Assembly: GCA_031281555.1 (NCBI GenBank)
Contig: JAITFK010000162.1
Coordinates: forward strand, 1-43,020
Length of the DNA stretch: 43,020 bases
Direction of reading: 5' to 3'
Origin: Treponema sp.
GTDB taxonomy: Bacteria > Spirochaetota > Spirochaetia > Treponematales > Breznakiellaceae
The translations under genes and the position numbers were made by a program. Shown here piece after piece: positions 7,585 to 16,356 of the stretch. Every line of letters begins with the position of its first letter. The first letter of the stretch is position 1. Under the pieces are notes generated by a model, which worked only from the letters and a program-made list of their open reading frames with translations, ran no database searches and had not been told where the DNA came from.

Positions 7585-8531
7585 AATTTACAATACGTTA
7601 TGCGGATAAAATTGTCGGCGTTTTAGTTATACTCGCTCTGGCGATACTAATATTTGTTGTTTTTATGCTTGGAACAAGCCAACGCTGGTTTAAGCGGGAT
7701 CTTCAATATAAGACGTATTTAACTTCGGCGTCCGGATTAAGCCCCAATATGGCGGTTCTTTATAAAGGTTTTACTATAGGCCATGTTAAAAAGTTCAGTC
7801 TTTCCGAAGATGACAAAGTAGAAGTTCTTTTCACGATATTTGAGGAATACAAAGACAGGGTTAAAGAAGGTTCTGTAGTTGAAATATTAATAAGCCCGAT
7901 TGGTCTTGGAAATTCATTTGTTTTTTATCCTGGAAAAGGAAAAGACACTATTTCCGAAAGGACTGCAATCCCCGAGATTAATTCAGCGGAAGGCAGACGG
8001 CTAGTGTTGGAGAGACTGGTTGACCGGCAGGAATCAACTAGCGACGCTATAACCGTTATAGTGAATCAGGTAAGGAGTATACTCGGAGAGCTTAATATCG
8101 CTCTTTCAGGAGCGAAAGGATCAGAAGATACAGCGATTGGCAAAATAGTTAGAAATCTGGAAATGACAACGGAAGCTCTCTCTTCGCAATTATCTCCGAT
8201 TATGGGTAACCTTGAGGCGGTTACAGGACAGATATCCTCTCCTTCGGGAACTGTGATGTCGTTCCTGGATTCCGAGGGTCCTATATACACTGATCTTACT
8301 TCCTCTCTTAACTCACTTGCGGACATCATTGAAAATCTAAATAATATAAGTGAGTTTGTTCCAAACCAGCTTCCGCAGGTAGCGATCTTAATTAATGATC
8401 TGAGTGTCGCTCTTAGATCGGCTCAGGATGTGCTTACGGCAGCTTCGAATAATCCTCTGTTAAGGAAAGGTATACCGGTACGCGGAGAAACAGATCCGGG
8501 CGGAACAAACTTAAGAAACCTTGATTTTTAA
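7581..8531 (+). CDS. MlaD-like MCE-domain substrate-binding protein
   Basis: The 316-residue protein has one N-terminal membrane helix (about residues 11-32). One MCE domain follows (YKTYLTSASGLSPNMAVLYKG, then GHVKKF), recognisable from the SGLxxG-like turn. The long C-terminal region is predicted helical and rich in Ser, Leu and Ile. MCE proteins form periplasmic hexameric rings that pass lipids. The single MCE domain and the gene order permease-ATPase-MCE match Mla-type systems. The ATG overlaps the ATPase stop by 4 bases. Confidence 0.88.
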   Translation: MKFTIRYADKIVGVLVILALAILIFVVFMLGTSQRWFKRDLQYKTYLTSASGLSPNMAVLYKGFTIGHVKKFSLSEDDKVEVLFTIFEEYKDRVKEGSVVEILISPIGLGNSFVFYPGKGKDTISERTAIPEINSAEGRRLVLERLVDRQESTSDAITVIVNQVRSILGELNIALSGAKGSEDTAIGKIVRNLEMTTEALSSQLSPIMGNLEAVTGQISSPSGTVMSFLDSEGPIYTDLTSSLNSLADIIENLNNISEFVPNQLPQVAILINDLSVALRSAQDVLTAASNNPLLRKGIPVRGETDPGGTNLRNLDF

Positions 8532-8542
8532 ATGAGGTATTA

Positions 8543-9418
8543 ATGTATTTAAAAATAAACCCTATTTTCGCCGTAACGGCTTTTGTCCTTGTTATGCCTA
8601 TAATTTTTTCCTGTTCATCACAACCAAAAAATCAGGGAGATATTAACCAGTATCGGGTACAGGCTGAGATGCTGCTGGAATCAGGCAACAGGGAAACAGG
8701 AAAAGGTAATTATGATAACGCTCTTATTTTAATAGATGAGGGCAAGAGGCTAGCTACGTTAGCTGACGATCCTTCCCTTATTATCAGAACCAGTCTTTCA
8801 CGAGCCAATGTTATATATTCGCTTGGAAAAACAGATGAAGCGTTCGCCGAATGGCGGCAGGCTGTCGCCGAAGCGGAAAAATTCGGGGACATTGAGCTTA
8901 TATCTGCGGCTAAAATTTATCTTGCCAGGGGTGAGTTAATCTCGAAAAGAAATTCAGCGCAATCGGTATTGGACATTGTAAGCGGCGAACAGTCAAATAT
9001 CAGGACAAATCAGTTATATATCGCTGTTTCATGGCAGGTAAGAGGGCTCGCTTTGCGATCACTCGGTAAATTTAAAGACGCTGAAGAGGCGTTCACGCAA
9101 AGCGCCGCTATTCATGAGAAGAACCTGTTTTTCGAGAATGCTTCCTATGACTGGTATTCTATAGCTTCTTCCCGTTCTCTGTCGGGAGATTTTAACGGCG
9201 CTGTACAGGCGCTTGAGAAATCCATAGAAATTGACAGGCGCATTGAAAATTCATGGGGGCTCGCTGCAAGCTGGCGGGCAATGGGCGATGTCTACCGTAA
9301 AATGGGAAACGAGCAAAAGGCTCTTGAAGCGTACAACCGATCAATATCAATTTACAAAGCGATGGGAAATAGCTACGAAGTTTCTCAGACGGAATTAAAA
9401 ATTAAGGAGAAACAATGA
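8543..9418 (+). CDS. TPR-repeat lipoprotein of the MCE operon
   Basis: The 291-residue protein starts with a hydrophobic signal ending in IFSC, a lipobox with Cys24 as the expected lipidated residue. From about residue 35 it holds four or more tetratricopeptide repeats (for example the AEEAFTQSAAIHEKN and ALEAYNRSISIYKAMGN segments). It probably acts as a periplasmic or outer-membrane scaffold. Its place 11 bases behind the MCE gene suggests a partner of the lipid transporter, in the position where other systems carry an outer-membrane lipoprotein such as MlaA or a PqiC-like protein; that functional link is inference. Confidence 0.8.
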   Translation: MYLKINPIFAVTAFVLVMPIIFSCSSQPKNQGDINQYRVQAEMLLESGNRETGKGNYDNALILIDEGKRLATLADDPSLIIRTSLSRANVIYSLGKTDEAFAEWRQAVAEAEKFGDIELISAAKIYLARGELISKRNSAQSVLDIVSGEQSNIRTNQLYIAVSWQVRGLALRSLGKFKDAEEAFTQSAAIHEKNLFFENASYDWYSIASSRSLSGDFNGAVQALEKSIEIDRRIENSWGLAASWRAMGDVYRKMGNEQKALEAYNRSISIYKAMGNSYEVSQTELKIKEKQ

Positions 9419-10632
9419 GTAATTTTTTTATGAATACATATCACAGGCTTCCTGTTACATTCGCAAAAGGTGAAGGCTCGTGGCTTTACGATATCGACGG
9501 GAAAAAATATCTTGATTTTACTTCAGGTATCGCTGTAAATCTTTTGGGACACAATTATCCGCCGCTTGTACGGGCGGTAAGCGAGCAGGCGGCAAAGTAC
9601 CTTCATGTTTGTAATTACTATCAAAGCGACGCCAGCGACGCTTTCGCCGAGAAACTTGTGGAAGCCTGTGCTCCGGCGGGAATGAAAAACGTATTCCTTG
9701 CCAATTCGGGAGCGGAAGCGAATGAAGGAGCCTGCAAACTGGCAAGAAAATACTCGCTTTTAAAATACGGTCCGGGAAGACACACAATAGTAACATTACA
9801 GGGCAGTTTTCACGGAAGGACAATTACAACACTCGCTGCGACAGGACAGGAAAAATTCCACAGGGATTTCGGTCCTTTTACCGAAGGGTTTATCCATATA
9901 CAGGGCGGTGATATAAGCGCCCTTGAAAGCGTGCTTGACAGTAAGAGCGTGGCAGGACTTCTAATTGAAGCTGTACAGGGAGAAAGCGGCATTATCCCGC
10001 AATCACAGGAATTTATCGCCGCAGCTTCCAAATTGTGCGCCGAAAGGGACATTTTGTTAATGTTTGACGAAATCCAGTGCGGGCTCGGCAGGACGGGGAC
10101 TTTTCTTGCTCTTGAACAATATCAGGATTTTTTGGGCAATCCTTTAAAAGCCGATATTGTTACCCTTGCTAAGGGGCTCGCAGGCGGTATTCCCATCGGA
10201 GCGGTTCTCGCCGGGGAAAAAACCTGCGGTGTCTTTGGCATTGGGGATCACGGCAGCACGTTCGGGGGAAACCCTGTCGCCGCCGCCGCCGGTCTTGTCG
10301 TGTTAAAAACCGTAAACACGAACGAATTCCTTCAAGAAATCAAGAGGAAGGGTGATTTGCTAACGGCGGCGATAAAACAACTGCCTAACGTGAGGGAAGT
10401 TCGGGGAAGGGGTTTAATGATCGGGTTTGACATTGAAAACAATGCTTGGCCTGTTCTGGAAGCCGGTATTGCGAGGGCGGATTTGGGAAGAGAACAATGC
10501 GGGCTTCTTATGCTTTCCGCCGGAAACAATACGCTGCGCTTGCTGCCTCCGTATGTTTTAACTGACAGTGAGATAGAACAGGGAGTCGCTATTATTTCGG
10601 AACTGTTAAACAAAACAGTAAATAACAGTTAA
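9415..10632 (+). CDS. argD: Acetylornithine aminotransferase family (ArgD-like)
   Basis: The 405-residue class-III aminotransferase has the expected pyridoxal phosphate Lys253 in TLAKGLAGGIPIGA, Asp218 in MFDEIQCGLGRTG, and the phosphate-binding SGAEANEGACKLAR. Lengths and motifs fit ArgD (N-acetylornithine to N-acetylglutamate semialdehyde, reversible). Ornithine and succinylornithine aminotransferases are close relatives and cannot be excluded. It overlaps the TPR lipoprotein stop by 4 bases (ATGA), an odd operon partner for a metabolic enzyme. It ends convergently to thpR with a 68-base gap that holds only a weak imperfect hairpin. Confidence 0.82.
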   Translation: MSNFFMNTYHRLPVTFAKGEGSWLYDIDGKKYLDFTSGIAVNLLGHNYPPLVRAVSEQAAKYLHVCNYYQSDASDAFAEKLVEACAPAGMKNVFLANSGAEANEGACKLARKYSLLKYGPGRHTIVTLQGSFHGRTITTLAATGQEKFHRDFGPFTEGFIHIQGGDISALESVLDSKSVAGLLIEAVQGESGIIPQSQEFIAAASKLCAERDILLMFDEIQCGLGRTGTFLALEQYQDFLGNPLKADIVTLAKGLAGGIPIGAVLAGEKTCGVFGIGDHGSTFGGNPVAAAAGLVVLKTVNTNEFLQEIKRKGDLLTAAIKQLPNVREVRGRGLMIGFDIENNAWPVLEAGIARADLGREQCGLLMLSAGNNTLRLLPPYVLTDSEIEQGVAIISELLNKTVNNS

Positions 10633-10700
10633 CAAAGAGCAGTTTTAGCTAACTTATTACTTTCTTTTCAGCCTGCTTTGAATGTTTTTTATATTTTAAA

Positions 10701-11249
10701 TCAATCCGATAAATTTATGCCGGATATTTCCGTATATGTTAATACTCTGTTAACGTGTTCTGATTTCATGAGGCTTATACTGTTTACGGGGAAAATTATT
10801 TCCTGTTTCGGGATAATAACGGGTAATTCGTGTTTTATTTCTCTGCCGAGTGTTATGTGCGCCTTAAAAGGCCTGTTATCAAAACGGACGCCTTCCAAAG
10901 AAAGAGCGTTTGTTATTCGCTGTCTTATCGTTTTAAGAGTGTCAAGGCGAGTATCGTTATGATCCGTTCCTATCCACCATAGTTCTTTATTACTGTGTTT
11001 AAAACATCCTACCTCCGAGAAAGTAATCGTAAAGGGAGCGACAGGAGGCTTTAACGCTTTTTCAATTACTGAAGATATTAGCTGTATTTTATCGTCGGGA
11101 GTCTCGCCTATAAAAACAAGTGTTAGGTGCAGATTTTGAGGCAGTGAAAATTTCCCTTTTAATGACTGCGCTTTTATTTTTTCCTGAACGGAGAGAAGCT
11201 GTTTTTTTATTTTGTCATCACAATTAACTGCTATAAAAAGTCTTCGCAT
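10701..11249 (-). CDS. thpR: RNA 2',3'-cyclic phosphodiesterase (ThpR / 2H family)
   Basis: The 182-residue protein carries the two catalytic motifs of the 2H phosphoesterase family, HLTLVFIG (His41) and HITLGR (His131), spaced as in LigT/ThpR proteins. These enzymes open 2',3'-cyclic phosphates at RNA ends; the old name is 2'-5' RNA ligase. It is the last gene of the operon that runs from 16305 leftward, 22 bases behind the TtcA-like gene. Confidence 0.88.
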   Translation of the reverse strand: MRRLFIAVNCDDKIKKQLLSVQEKIKAQSLKGKFSLPQNLHLTLVFIGETPDDKIQLISSVIEKALKPPVAPFTITFSEVGCFKHSNKELWWIGTDHNDTRLDTLKTIRQRITNALSLEGVRFDNRPFKAHITLGREIKHELPVIIPKQEIIFPVNSISLMKSEHVNRVLTYTEISGINLSD

Positions 11250-11271
11250 AACAATTGTTTTTCCTTCGTCT

Positions 11272-12015
11272 TCATTTTTCCGTTAAGTAGTCAATATCAC
11301 CTGTTCCAAGAGCGTTTAAAATTTTCCTTTTTACATCACCGCTTTCTCCGGTAAAGGCAGCTATTTTTTCTCGTATTTTTTTTCGTTGCGAATTTTGTCC
11401 GTATGGGCAGGTACAGGCGGCTTTAAGGATATTTTTTTCCGTTGCGCATGCGATTATTTGTTTTTCTTCAAGAAGCGCGAGCGGCCTTATAAGGCTGACA
11501 GGGTATTTCCTGTACTTAAGCAGTACCGGCATGGCAAGCAGTATTCCTTTTGAACAAAGATTCATAAAAAAAGTTTCGATAATGTCGTCAAGGTGGTGAC
11601 CGAGCGCTATTTTATTAAAGCCGTTTTTAACAGCGTAATTTATAAGCTCAAGTCTGCGCTGGGTGGAGCACCAGTAACAGTTCATTTTTTTACCTTCTTT
11701 TAGCCTGTTTATTACAGGTACAAAAAGGTCTGTAAAAGGAATATTCCATTCCTCAAGTCTTTGGCTGAGAACCGATTTTTTACAGCATTCGCAAAAATCA
11801 GTTGAAATGTGAATGGCTAAAAGTTCATAGTTGATTTTTAGAGCCGGGCGTATTGAAGAAAGCGCCCAGGCAAGGACACTTGAATCCTTGCCGCCCGATA
11901 CGGCGATAAGGATTCTGTCTCCTTCACAGACAAGTGAGCGTTCCTTTACCGTTTTAACTGTAAGTTTATGCACAAGTTCGCCTACGCTTGTTCTGCGGAA
12001 AAATCTTGAACCCAT
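11272..12015 (-). CDS. ttcA: TtcA-like tRNA 2-thiocytidine biosynthesis protein
   Basis: The 247-residue PP-loop ATPase has SGGKDS (40-45), the paired cysteines CYWCSTQRR that bind the iron-sulfur cluster in TtcA, the LGHHLDD motif, and a late CTCPYGQ. TtcA thiolates cytidine 32 in tRNA. The TtcA/TilS superfamily contains other tRNA sulfur-transfer enzymes, so the exact base is inferred. The start codon overlaps the tcdA stop by one base, and the genes around it are also tRNA-modification genes. Confidence 0.78.
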   Translation of the reverse strand: MGSRFFRRTSVGELVHKLTVKTVKERSLVCEGDRILIAVSGGKDSSVLAWALSSIRPALKINYELLAIHISTDFCECCKKSVLSQRLEEWNIPFTDLFVPVINRLKEGKKMNCYWCSTQRRLELINYAVKNGFNKIALGHHLDDIIETFFMNLCSKGILLAMPVLLKYRKYPVSLIRPLALLEEKQIIACATEKNILKAACTCPYGQNSQRKKIREKIAAFTGESGDVKRKILNALGTGDIDYLTEK

Positions 12016-12740
12016 TATAACCCCGTAATATCACGTAACACGAGGCTTGCTAGCAGTAAACCGGCGCTTGCCGTAACGGTAACAATACTGCCGTTAGGCA
12101 ATTTTTCTTCGTTAGAAGCGGCACAGGCAGTTTGGGCGCGGATTGGCGTTTCGCTTGAATAGACTACGGTAAAATTTGACGAAAAACCACGTTTTCTTAA
12201 GCCCTGCCTTACAAGCCGAGCCAAAGGACAAATCCGGGTGTCCCAGATTGACGCTGTTTTTATCTGTGAAGGGTCCATCTTAAGCGCCATTCCCATTGAA
12301 GAATAAAGAGTAACATTCGCATTGCAGGTTTTTTCAATCAAATCAATTTTGTTATTAATTGTGTCGATTGCGTCTATTACATAATCCGCCTTTTCAATAT
12401 TAAAAGAAGATGAGTCTTCTTTACAAAAAAGTTTGTTTATCGCGGTAACTTCACATTCGGGGTTTACTTCTAAAAGAAGTTGTTTTAAAACGTCAACTTT
12501 AATTCGTCCGAGCGTGTTTACATTCGCTTCTGCCTGACGGTTAATATTGCTTTCGCATACCGTGTCAAAGTCAACTATTCCTATTTTGCCTATACCGCTT
12601 CTGACCAGCGCTTCCACGCACCAGCTTCCTACGCCGCCTGCCCCGAAAACAAGAACATTTGTTTTTTTTATTTTTTCAAGTCCGTCTTCGCCGGTGAGAA
12701 GGAAAACTCTGTGAAAAATCGGATTAATATCGTTTGACAT
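12015..12740 (-). CDS. tcdA: tRNA threonylcarbamoyladenosine dehydratase TcdA-like
   Basis: The 241-residue ThiF/E1-like protein opens with an ATP-binding Rossmann motif GAGGVGS (33-39), followed by VDFDTVCESNINRQ, which is typical of the TcdA/CsdL branch, and the dinucleotide-proximal DAIDTINNK. TcdA converts t6A37 to its cyclic form in tRNAs with ANN codons. It sits between queH and ttcA in a tRNA-modification operon, which favours this role over other E1-like activities. Confidence 0.85.
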   Translation of the reverse strand: MSNDINPIFHRVFLLTGEDGLEKIKKTNVLVFGAGGVGSWCVEALVRSGIGKIGIVDFDTVCESNINRQAEANVNTLGRIKVDVLKQLLLEVNPECEVTAINKLFCKEDSSSFNIEKADYVIDAIDTINNKIDLIEKTCNANVTLYSSMGMALKMDPSQIKTASIWDTRICPLARLVRQGLRKRGFSSNFTVVYSSETPIRAQTACAASNEEKLPNGSIVTVTASAGLLLASLVLRDITGL

Positions 12741-12754
12741 AAAAACCGCTCCGG

Positions 12755-13285
12755 TTATTTCACTAAAAAGCGCTTTTCTTCGCTGAAAATACAGCCGCAG
12801 TATTTTTGCATATAAAACCCCATTGAACGAGCTGTAGTCTGTCCTTCCCGGAACAGCGGGCGAAAATCCCTGTATAAAAACTCAATTCCGTGCCTCTTCG
12901 CAACCTCTTCGCCAACGAGCTTTATTGCGTCATGATCCTGATACGGGCTTATTAGTAAAGTTGTAGTGAAGGTGTCAAATCCCTCCTGCGCCGCTACGGA
13001 CGCGGTTTTTTCAAGGCGAAGAAAATAACATTTCTTGCATCGGTACTCCGTATCGGGAAATACCTCGTTTAAAAACAGGCGGAGGCCGTATTCATCAAGC
13101 ATTTTCAGTTCCAGTTTCTCGTTAGCCGCAAATAATGCCAGACTGTCACGGCGTAAAATATATTCTGTTGAGGGATGAATATTCGGGTTATACCAGAAAA
13201 GCAACGGTTCAATGTTTTCACCTTTAAGAACATCGACGCATTTAATTGTACACGGAGCGCAGCAGCAATGCAGAAGCACTTTCAT
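12755..13285 (-). CDS. queH: Epoxyqueuosine reductase QueH
   Basis: The 176-residue protein begins MKVLLHCCCAPC and later has CKKCYFLRLEKTA and CGCIFSE, the cysteine pattern of the DUF208/QueH family. QueH reduces epoxyqueuosine to queuosine in tRNA and replaces the unrelated QueG. Length matches the family. It overlaps the TSCPD-protein stop by 4 bases. Confidence 0.9.
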   Translation of the reverse strand: MKVLLHCCCAPCTIKCVDVLKGENIEPLLFWYNPNIHPSTEYILRRDSLALFAANEKLELKMLDEYGLRLFLNEVFPDTEYRCKKCYFLRLEKTASVAAQEGFDTFTTTLLISPYQDHDAIKLVGEEVAKRHGIEFLYRDFRPLFREGQTTARSMGFYMQKYCGCIFSEEKRFLVK

Positions 13286-13521
13286 AAATTCGCTTCAATT
13301 GCTCTCGCAAGTTGATCTCCGCATGAAGTTCCCCTTTTCCCGCAGCAAAGACCTTTAAGTTTTTGAGCGATTTCCCGCGCACCCATTCCCTCCGCGAGAA
13401 TACCTAACGCTTTAAGATTCCCGTTACAACCGTCTTCAAAATGAACAGAATGTAATTTTCCGTTTTCAATATCAAAACAAATTTTTTTGGAACAAGTTCC
13501 CTTTGTATAATATTCGTACAT
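13282..13521 (-). CDS. TSCPD-domain protein (TIGR03905 type)
   Basis: The 79-residue protein has the small TSCPD domain: GTCSKKICFDIENG, DGCNGNLKALGILAEGM and CCGKRGTSCGDQLARAI. Such stand-alone proteins resemble the C-terminal domain of vitamin-B12-dependent ribonucleotide reductase and have four or more conserved cysteines; their role is unknown. It is 13 bases behind priA and overlaps queH. Confidence 0.8.
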   Translation of the reverse strand: MYEYYTKGTCSKKICFDIENGKLHSVHFEDGCNGNLKALGILAEGMGAREIAQKLKGLCCGKRGTSCGDQLARAIEANL

Positions 13522-13534
13522 ACTTATAGAATAC

Positions 13535-15559
13535 CTATAACATACTTACAGGGTCTATATCCACTTCAAGGTATGTTTTTGCGTCTCTGCCTTTTTCATA
13601 ACGCGCCAGAAGCTCACGAGCCGCCGAATGGAGAGTGCCTATCGCAGGACTTCGAAGAATTAACTGCCGTCTGTAATTGTTATTAATAACGCCAATAGGA
13701 CACTCGGCCGGTCCTAGCATGTCGGCATCCTTGCCGATTAACGGTTTGGCAAGAGAGGCAAGCCGTTTAATCGCGGTATCCGCTCTGTGTTCATCTTTTG
13801 AGCGAACAATAAAACGGATCAACCTTGAGTATGGAGGAAAATTTAACGCTTTTCTCTGGTGTAGTTCCGCGTTGTAAAAACCGGTTACGTCAATCGCGCA
13901 GGAACGCTTGATTGCGGGATCGTCCATTCGCAGGGTTTGAACAATAACCTTACCGTCCGGGAAATAACGCCCTGCGCGCCCTGCGACCTGCACAATCAAG
14001 GAAAAAGTCCTTTCCGCCGCGCGGAAATCCGGCAAATGAAGCCCTGTATCGGCAAAGACAACTCCGACAAGTCGCACACCCGGAAAATTTAATCCCTTGG
14101 CAACCATTTGGGTTCCCAAAAGAATATCAATCATTCCTGTTTTAAAAAGAGTAAGTGTTTCTTCAAGGTTGTTTACGGAGCGTCCTCCGCTTTTTTTTAT
14201 GGTATCGGTATCGACACGGCGGACGCGCAAATCAGGAAAAGCGCGGTTAACTTCATCCTCGATCATTTCAGTTCCAAAACCCCGGTAACCGGCTTCTACC
14301 GAGCCGCATTTTGGGCAGGACGCAGGCGGAGGTTCGCTGTAGCCGCAGTAATGACAGACACAGCGGTTTCGGCTTTTGTGCCATGTCAATGAAACCGAAC
14401 AGCGACGGCAGGTTTGTTCCCAACCGCAGTCAGGACACTGGTAAAAATAGGCGAAACCCCTGCGGTTTAAAAAAAGGATTGTCTGTCTTCCCATTTGCGC
14501 TGTTATGCGGATTTCATCTTTCAATTCTTTTGTAAGGCAGCCTTCTGTTTTTGCGAGGCTGACAAGTTTTATTTCTGGCATTTTTCCGCCTGAAAGACGG
14601 CGCGACAGATCAAGACGTTTAATTTCGCTTTCCGACATAAGTTTCCACGCTTCAGCCGAAGGAGTAGCTGAGCCCATTACAAGACGCGCTCCCTCCAGCG
14701 AACAGCGGCGAAGCGCTACCTGCCTTGCATGGTAACGCGGCGTGTTACCGGATTTATAGGAGCCGTCGTGTTCTTCGTCAATTATGATAAGCCCGAGATT
14801 TTTTACAGGCGCGAATACGGCGCTGCGTGGGCCGACAACAATAGGCGCGTCCCCTCGGCGAATTCTCATCCATTCGGCAAGGCGCTGTGAGGGGGTCATA
14901 CCTGAATGTAAGGTCGCGGCCTGTGAGCCGAAACGGTTTCCAATCATTTTTGCTGTTTGGTTTGTCAGTGAAATTTCTGGTACAAGATATATGACGGATT
15001 TTCCGGCGTTCAGCATGAATTGCATAACACGGAGAAATACTTCAGTTTTTCCCGAACCTGTTATACCGTAGAGGTAGAACATTTTTGGCAGAGTAGAATT
15101 GGCAGTTTCATTTTCCGTTATAGTATCCGACGCTGTAATAGCGCTTAACGCCGCGGCTTGTTCATCGGAAATTGAAAGTGCAGTTTCGGTTTCTTCGCCG
15201 CTGTCAGGCAGGGTAGGGCGGATAATCCTTCTTCCTGAGGGAATCATGGCTGCCAGAGCCTGTCCCGTACTGCAAAGGTAATATCCTGCCATCCAGAGCG
15301 CGAGTTTTACATCATTTATGTCGAATAACGGCTCTGAATCAACCACACGGCGTATTTTTTTTATAGTTTTTTCATCTACCCCTTCAGGAGGTTTTTCCCG
15401 TTCCTCAATAATATAGCCAAGGCAGTCTCTTCTTCCCAACGGAACCATTGCCCTTTTTCCGAAAGCCGCTTCATCCTTGTCATCAAGCGAGTAAGTGTAA
15501 CGGTGATCAACAGGAAATCTGACAGGAATGTCAAAGACAATATCGAAGAAACGCGCCAA
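13535..15559 (-). CDS. priA: Primosomal protein N' (PriA helicase)
   Basis: The 674-residue helicase restarts stalled replication forks. It shows an N-terminal DNA-binding region, Walker A GITGSGKT (165-172), the DEEH box in IIIDEEHDGSYKSG, helicase motif LFLNRRGFAYF, and the eight-cysteine zinc region (CPDCGWEQTCRRC through CPKCGS) inserted in the helicase core. Length is close to the family norm of about 730, so it is complete. It starts 5 bases behind the uracil-DNA glycosylase gene. Confidence 0.95.
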   Translation of the reverse strand: MARFFDIVFDIPVRFPVDHRYTYSLDDKDEAAFGKRAMVPLGRRDCLGYIIEEREKPPEGVDEKTIKKIRRVVDSEPLFDINDVKLALWMAGYYLCSTGQALAAMIPSGRRIIRPTLPDSGEETETALSISDEQAAALSAITASDTITENETANSTLPKMFYLYGITGSGKTEVFLRVMQFMLNAGKSVIYLVPEISLTNQTAKMIGNRFGSQAATLHSGMTPSQRLAEWMRIRRGDAPIVVGPRSAVFAPVKNLGLIIIDEEHDGSYKSGNTPRYHARQVALRRCSLEGARLVMGSATPSAEAWKLMSESEIKRLDLSRRLSGGKMPEIKLVSLAKTEGCLTKELKDEIRITAQMGRQTILFLNRRGFAYFYQCPDCGWEQTCRRCSVSLTWHKSRNRCVCHYCGYSEPPPASCPKCGSVEAGYRGFGTEMIEDEVNRAFPDLRVRRVDTDTIKKSGGRSVNNLEETLTLFKTGMIDILLGTQMVAKGLNFPGVRLVGVVFADTGLHLPDFRAAERTFSLIVQVAGRAGRYFPDGKVIVQTLRMDDPAIKRSCAIDVTGFYNAELHQRKALNFPPYSRLIRFIVRSKDEHRADTAIKRLASLAKPLIGKDADMLGPAECPIGVINNNYRRQLILRSPAIGTLHSAARELLARYEKGRDAKTYLEVDIDPVSML

Positions 15560-15564
15560 TCAGT

Positions 15565-16305
15565 TTACCCCGTTTTATCTTTATCTAACATGGAACGTAA
15601 TAACTTTAAATCTTCCCACGCGGGACGTTTTAAATCTTCATTACGAAGGAGCGCGGCAGGATGATATGTGGCAATAAACGGCAATGTTATATTTCCGGCA
15701 GTGAGTTCCGTGAACTTACCGCGAAGCTTACCGATCGATTCGGTTGTTTTTAATAGAGTCTGAGCGGCGACTCTTCCTGCCGCAAGTATGAAGCGCGGTT
15801 TAAGAATGGTAATCTGCCGTTCAAGAAAATGCGCGCAGGCTGCGGTTTCTTCAGGATATGGATCGCGGTTATTGGGAGGCCTGCATTTTACGACATTGGC
15901 AATAAAACAATTACTGTTACGCGAAAGATTAATGGCTTCAAGCATTTTGTCCAATAGCTGGCCTGCGCGTCCGACAAAGGGGCGTCCTTGTGCGTCTTCT
16001 TCCGCTCCCGGCCCTTCGCCGATTACCATTACAAGCGGCTGTAACGATCCCTCTCCCGGAGCGGCGTTTTTCCTTGTCATACCTAGCGGACAATTTTTAC
16101 ATAGTCTGATTTCGTCTGCGATTTGCTCAATACTATCAGTATTACAGGATACTCTATCCTGAGGCAGCGAAATTTCCGATGAAGCGGTTGATGAAACATC
16201 ATCAGTAAAGCTGCAATCATTTACTTTGGTTTTATAACCGGAAGAAAGAAAATCCGACGTAATATCCAAAAAACACGCTATTGATTTTTTTTCTACGGCA
16301 GTCAT
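15565..16305 (-). CDS. Uracil-DNA glycosylase, family 4
   Basis: The 246-residue protein has the iron-sulfur ligands CKNC (69-72), the active-site GEGPGAEED (96-104), NVVKCRPPNNRDP and ATYHPAALLRN, the family-4 (thermophile-type) pattern. It removes uracil from DNA before base-excision repair. The N-terminal 60 residues are low in conservation and Ser-rich; the true start may be further in because no good ribosome binding site precedes 16305. It heads the operon with priA. Confidence 0.9.
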   Translation of the reverse strand: MTAVEKKSIACFLDITSDFLSSGYKTKVNDCSFTDDVSSTASSEISLPQDRVSCNTDSIEQIADEIRLCKNCPLGMTRKNAAPGEGSLQPLVMVIGEGPGAEEDAQGRPFVGRAGQLLDKMLEAINLSRNSNCFIANVVKCRPPNNRDPYPEETAACAHFLERQITILKPRFILAAGRVAAQTLLKTTESIGKLRGKFTELTAGNITLPFIATYHPAALLRNEDLKRPAWEDLKLLRSMLDKDKTG

Positions 16306-16356
16306 AATAATAAGTAAACCGCAAGTTTAAGATGAAGTAAAGAGAGAAAAAGTACA

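Noticed and set aside
10633-10700. Terminator between argD and thpR
   Set aside because: Only an imperfect 8-base pairing (CAAAGAGCAG with CTGCTTTG) with a long loop was seen, too weak to list.
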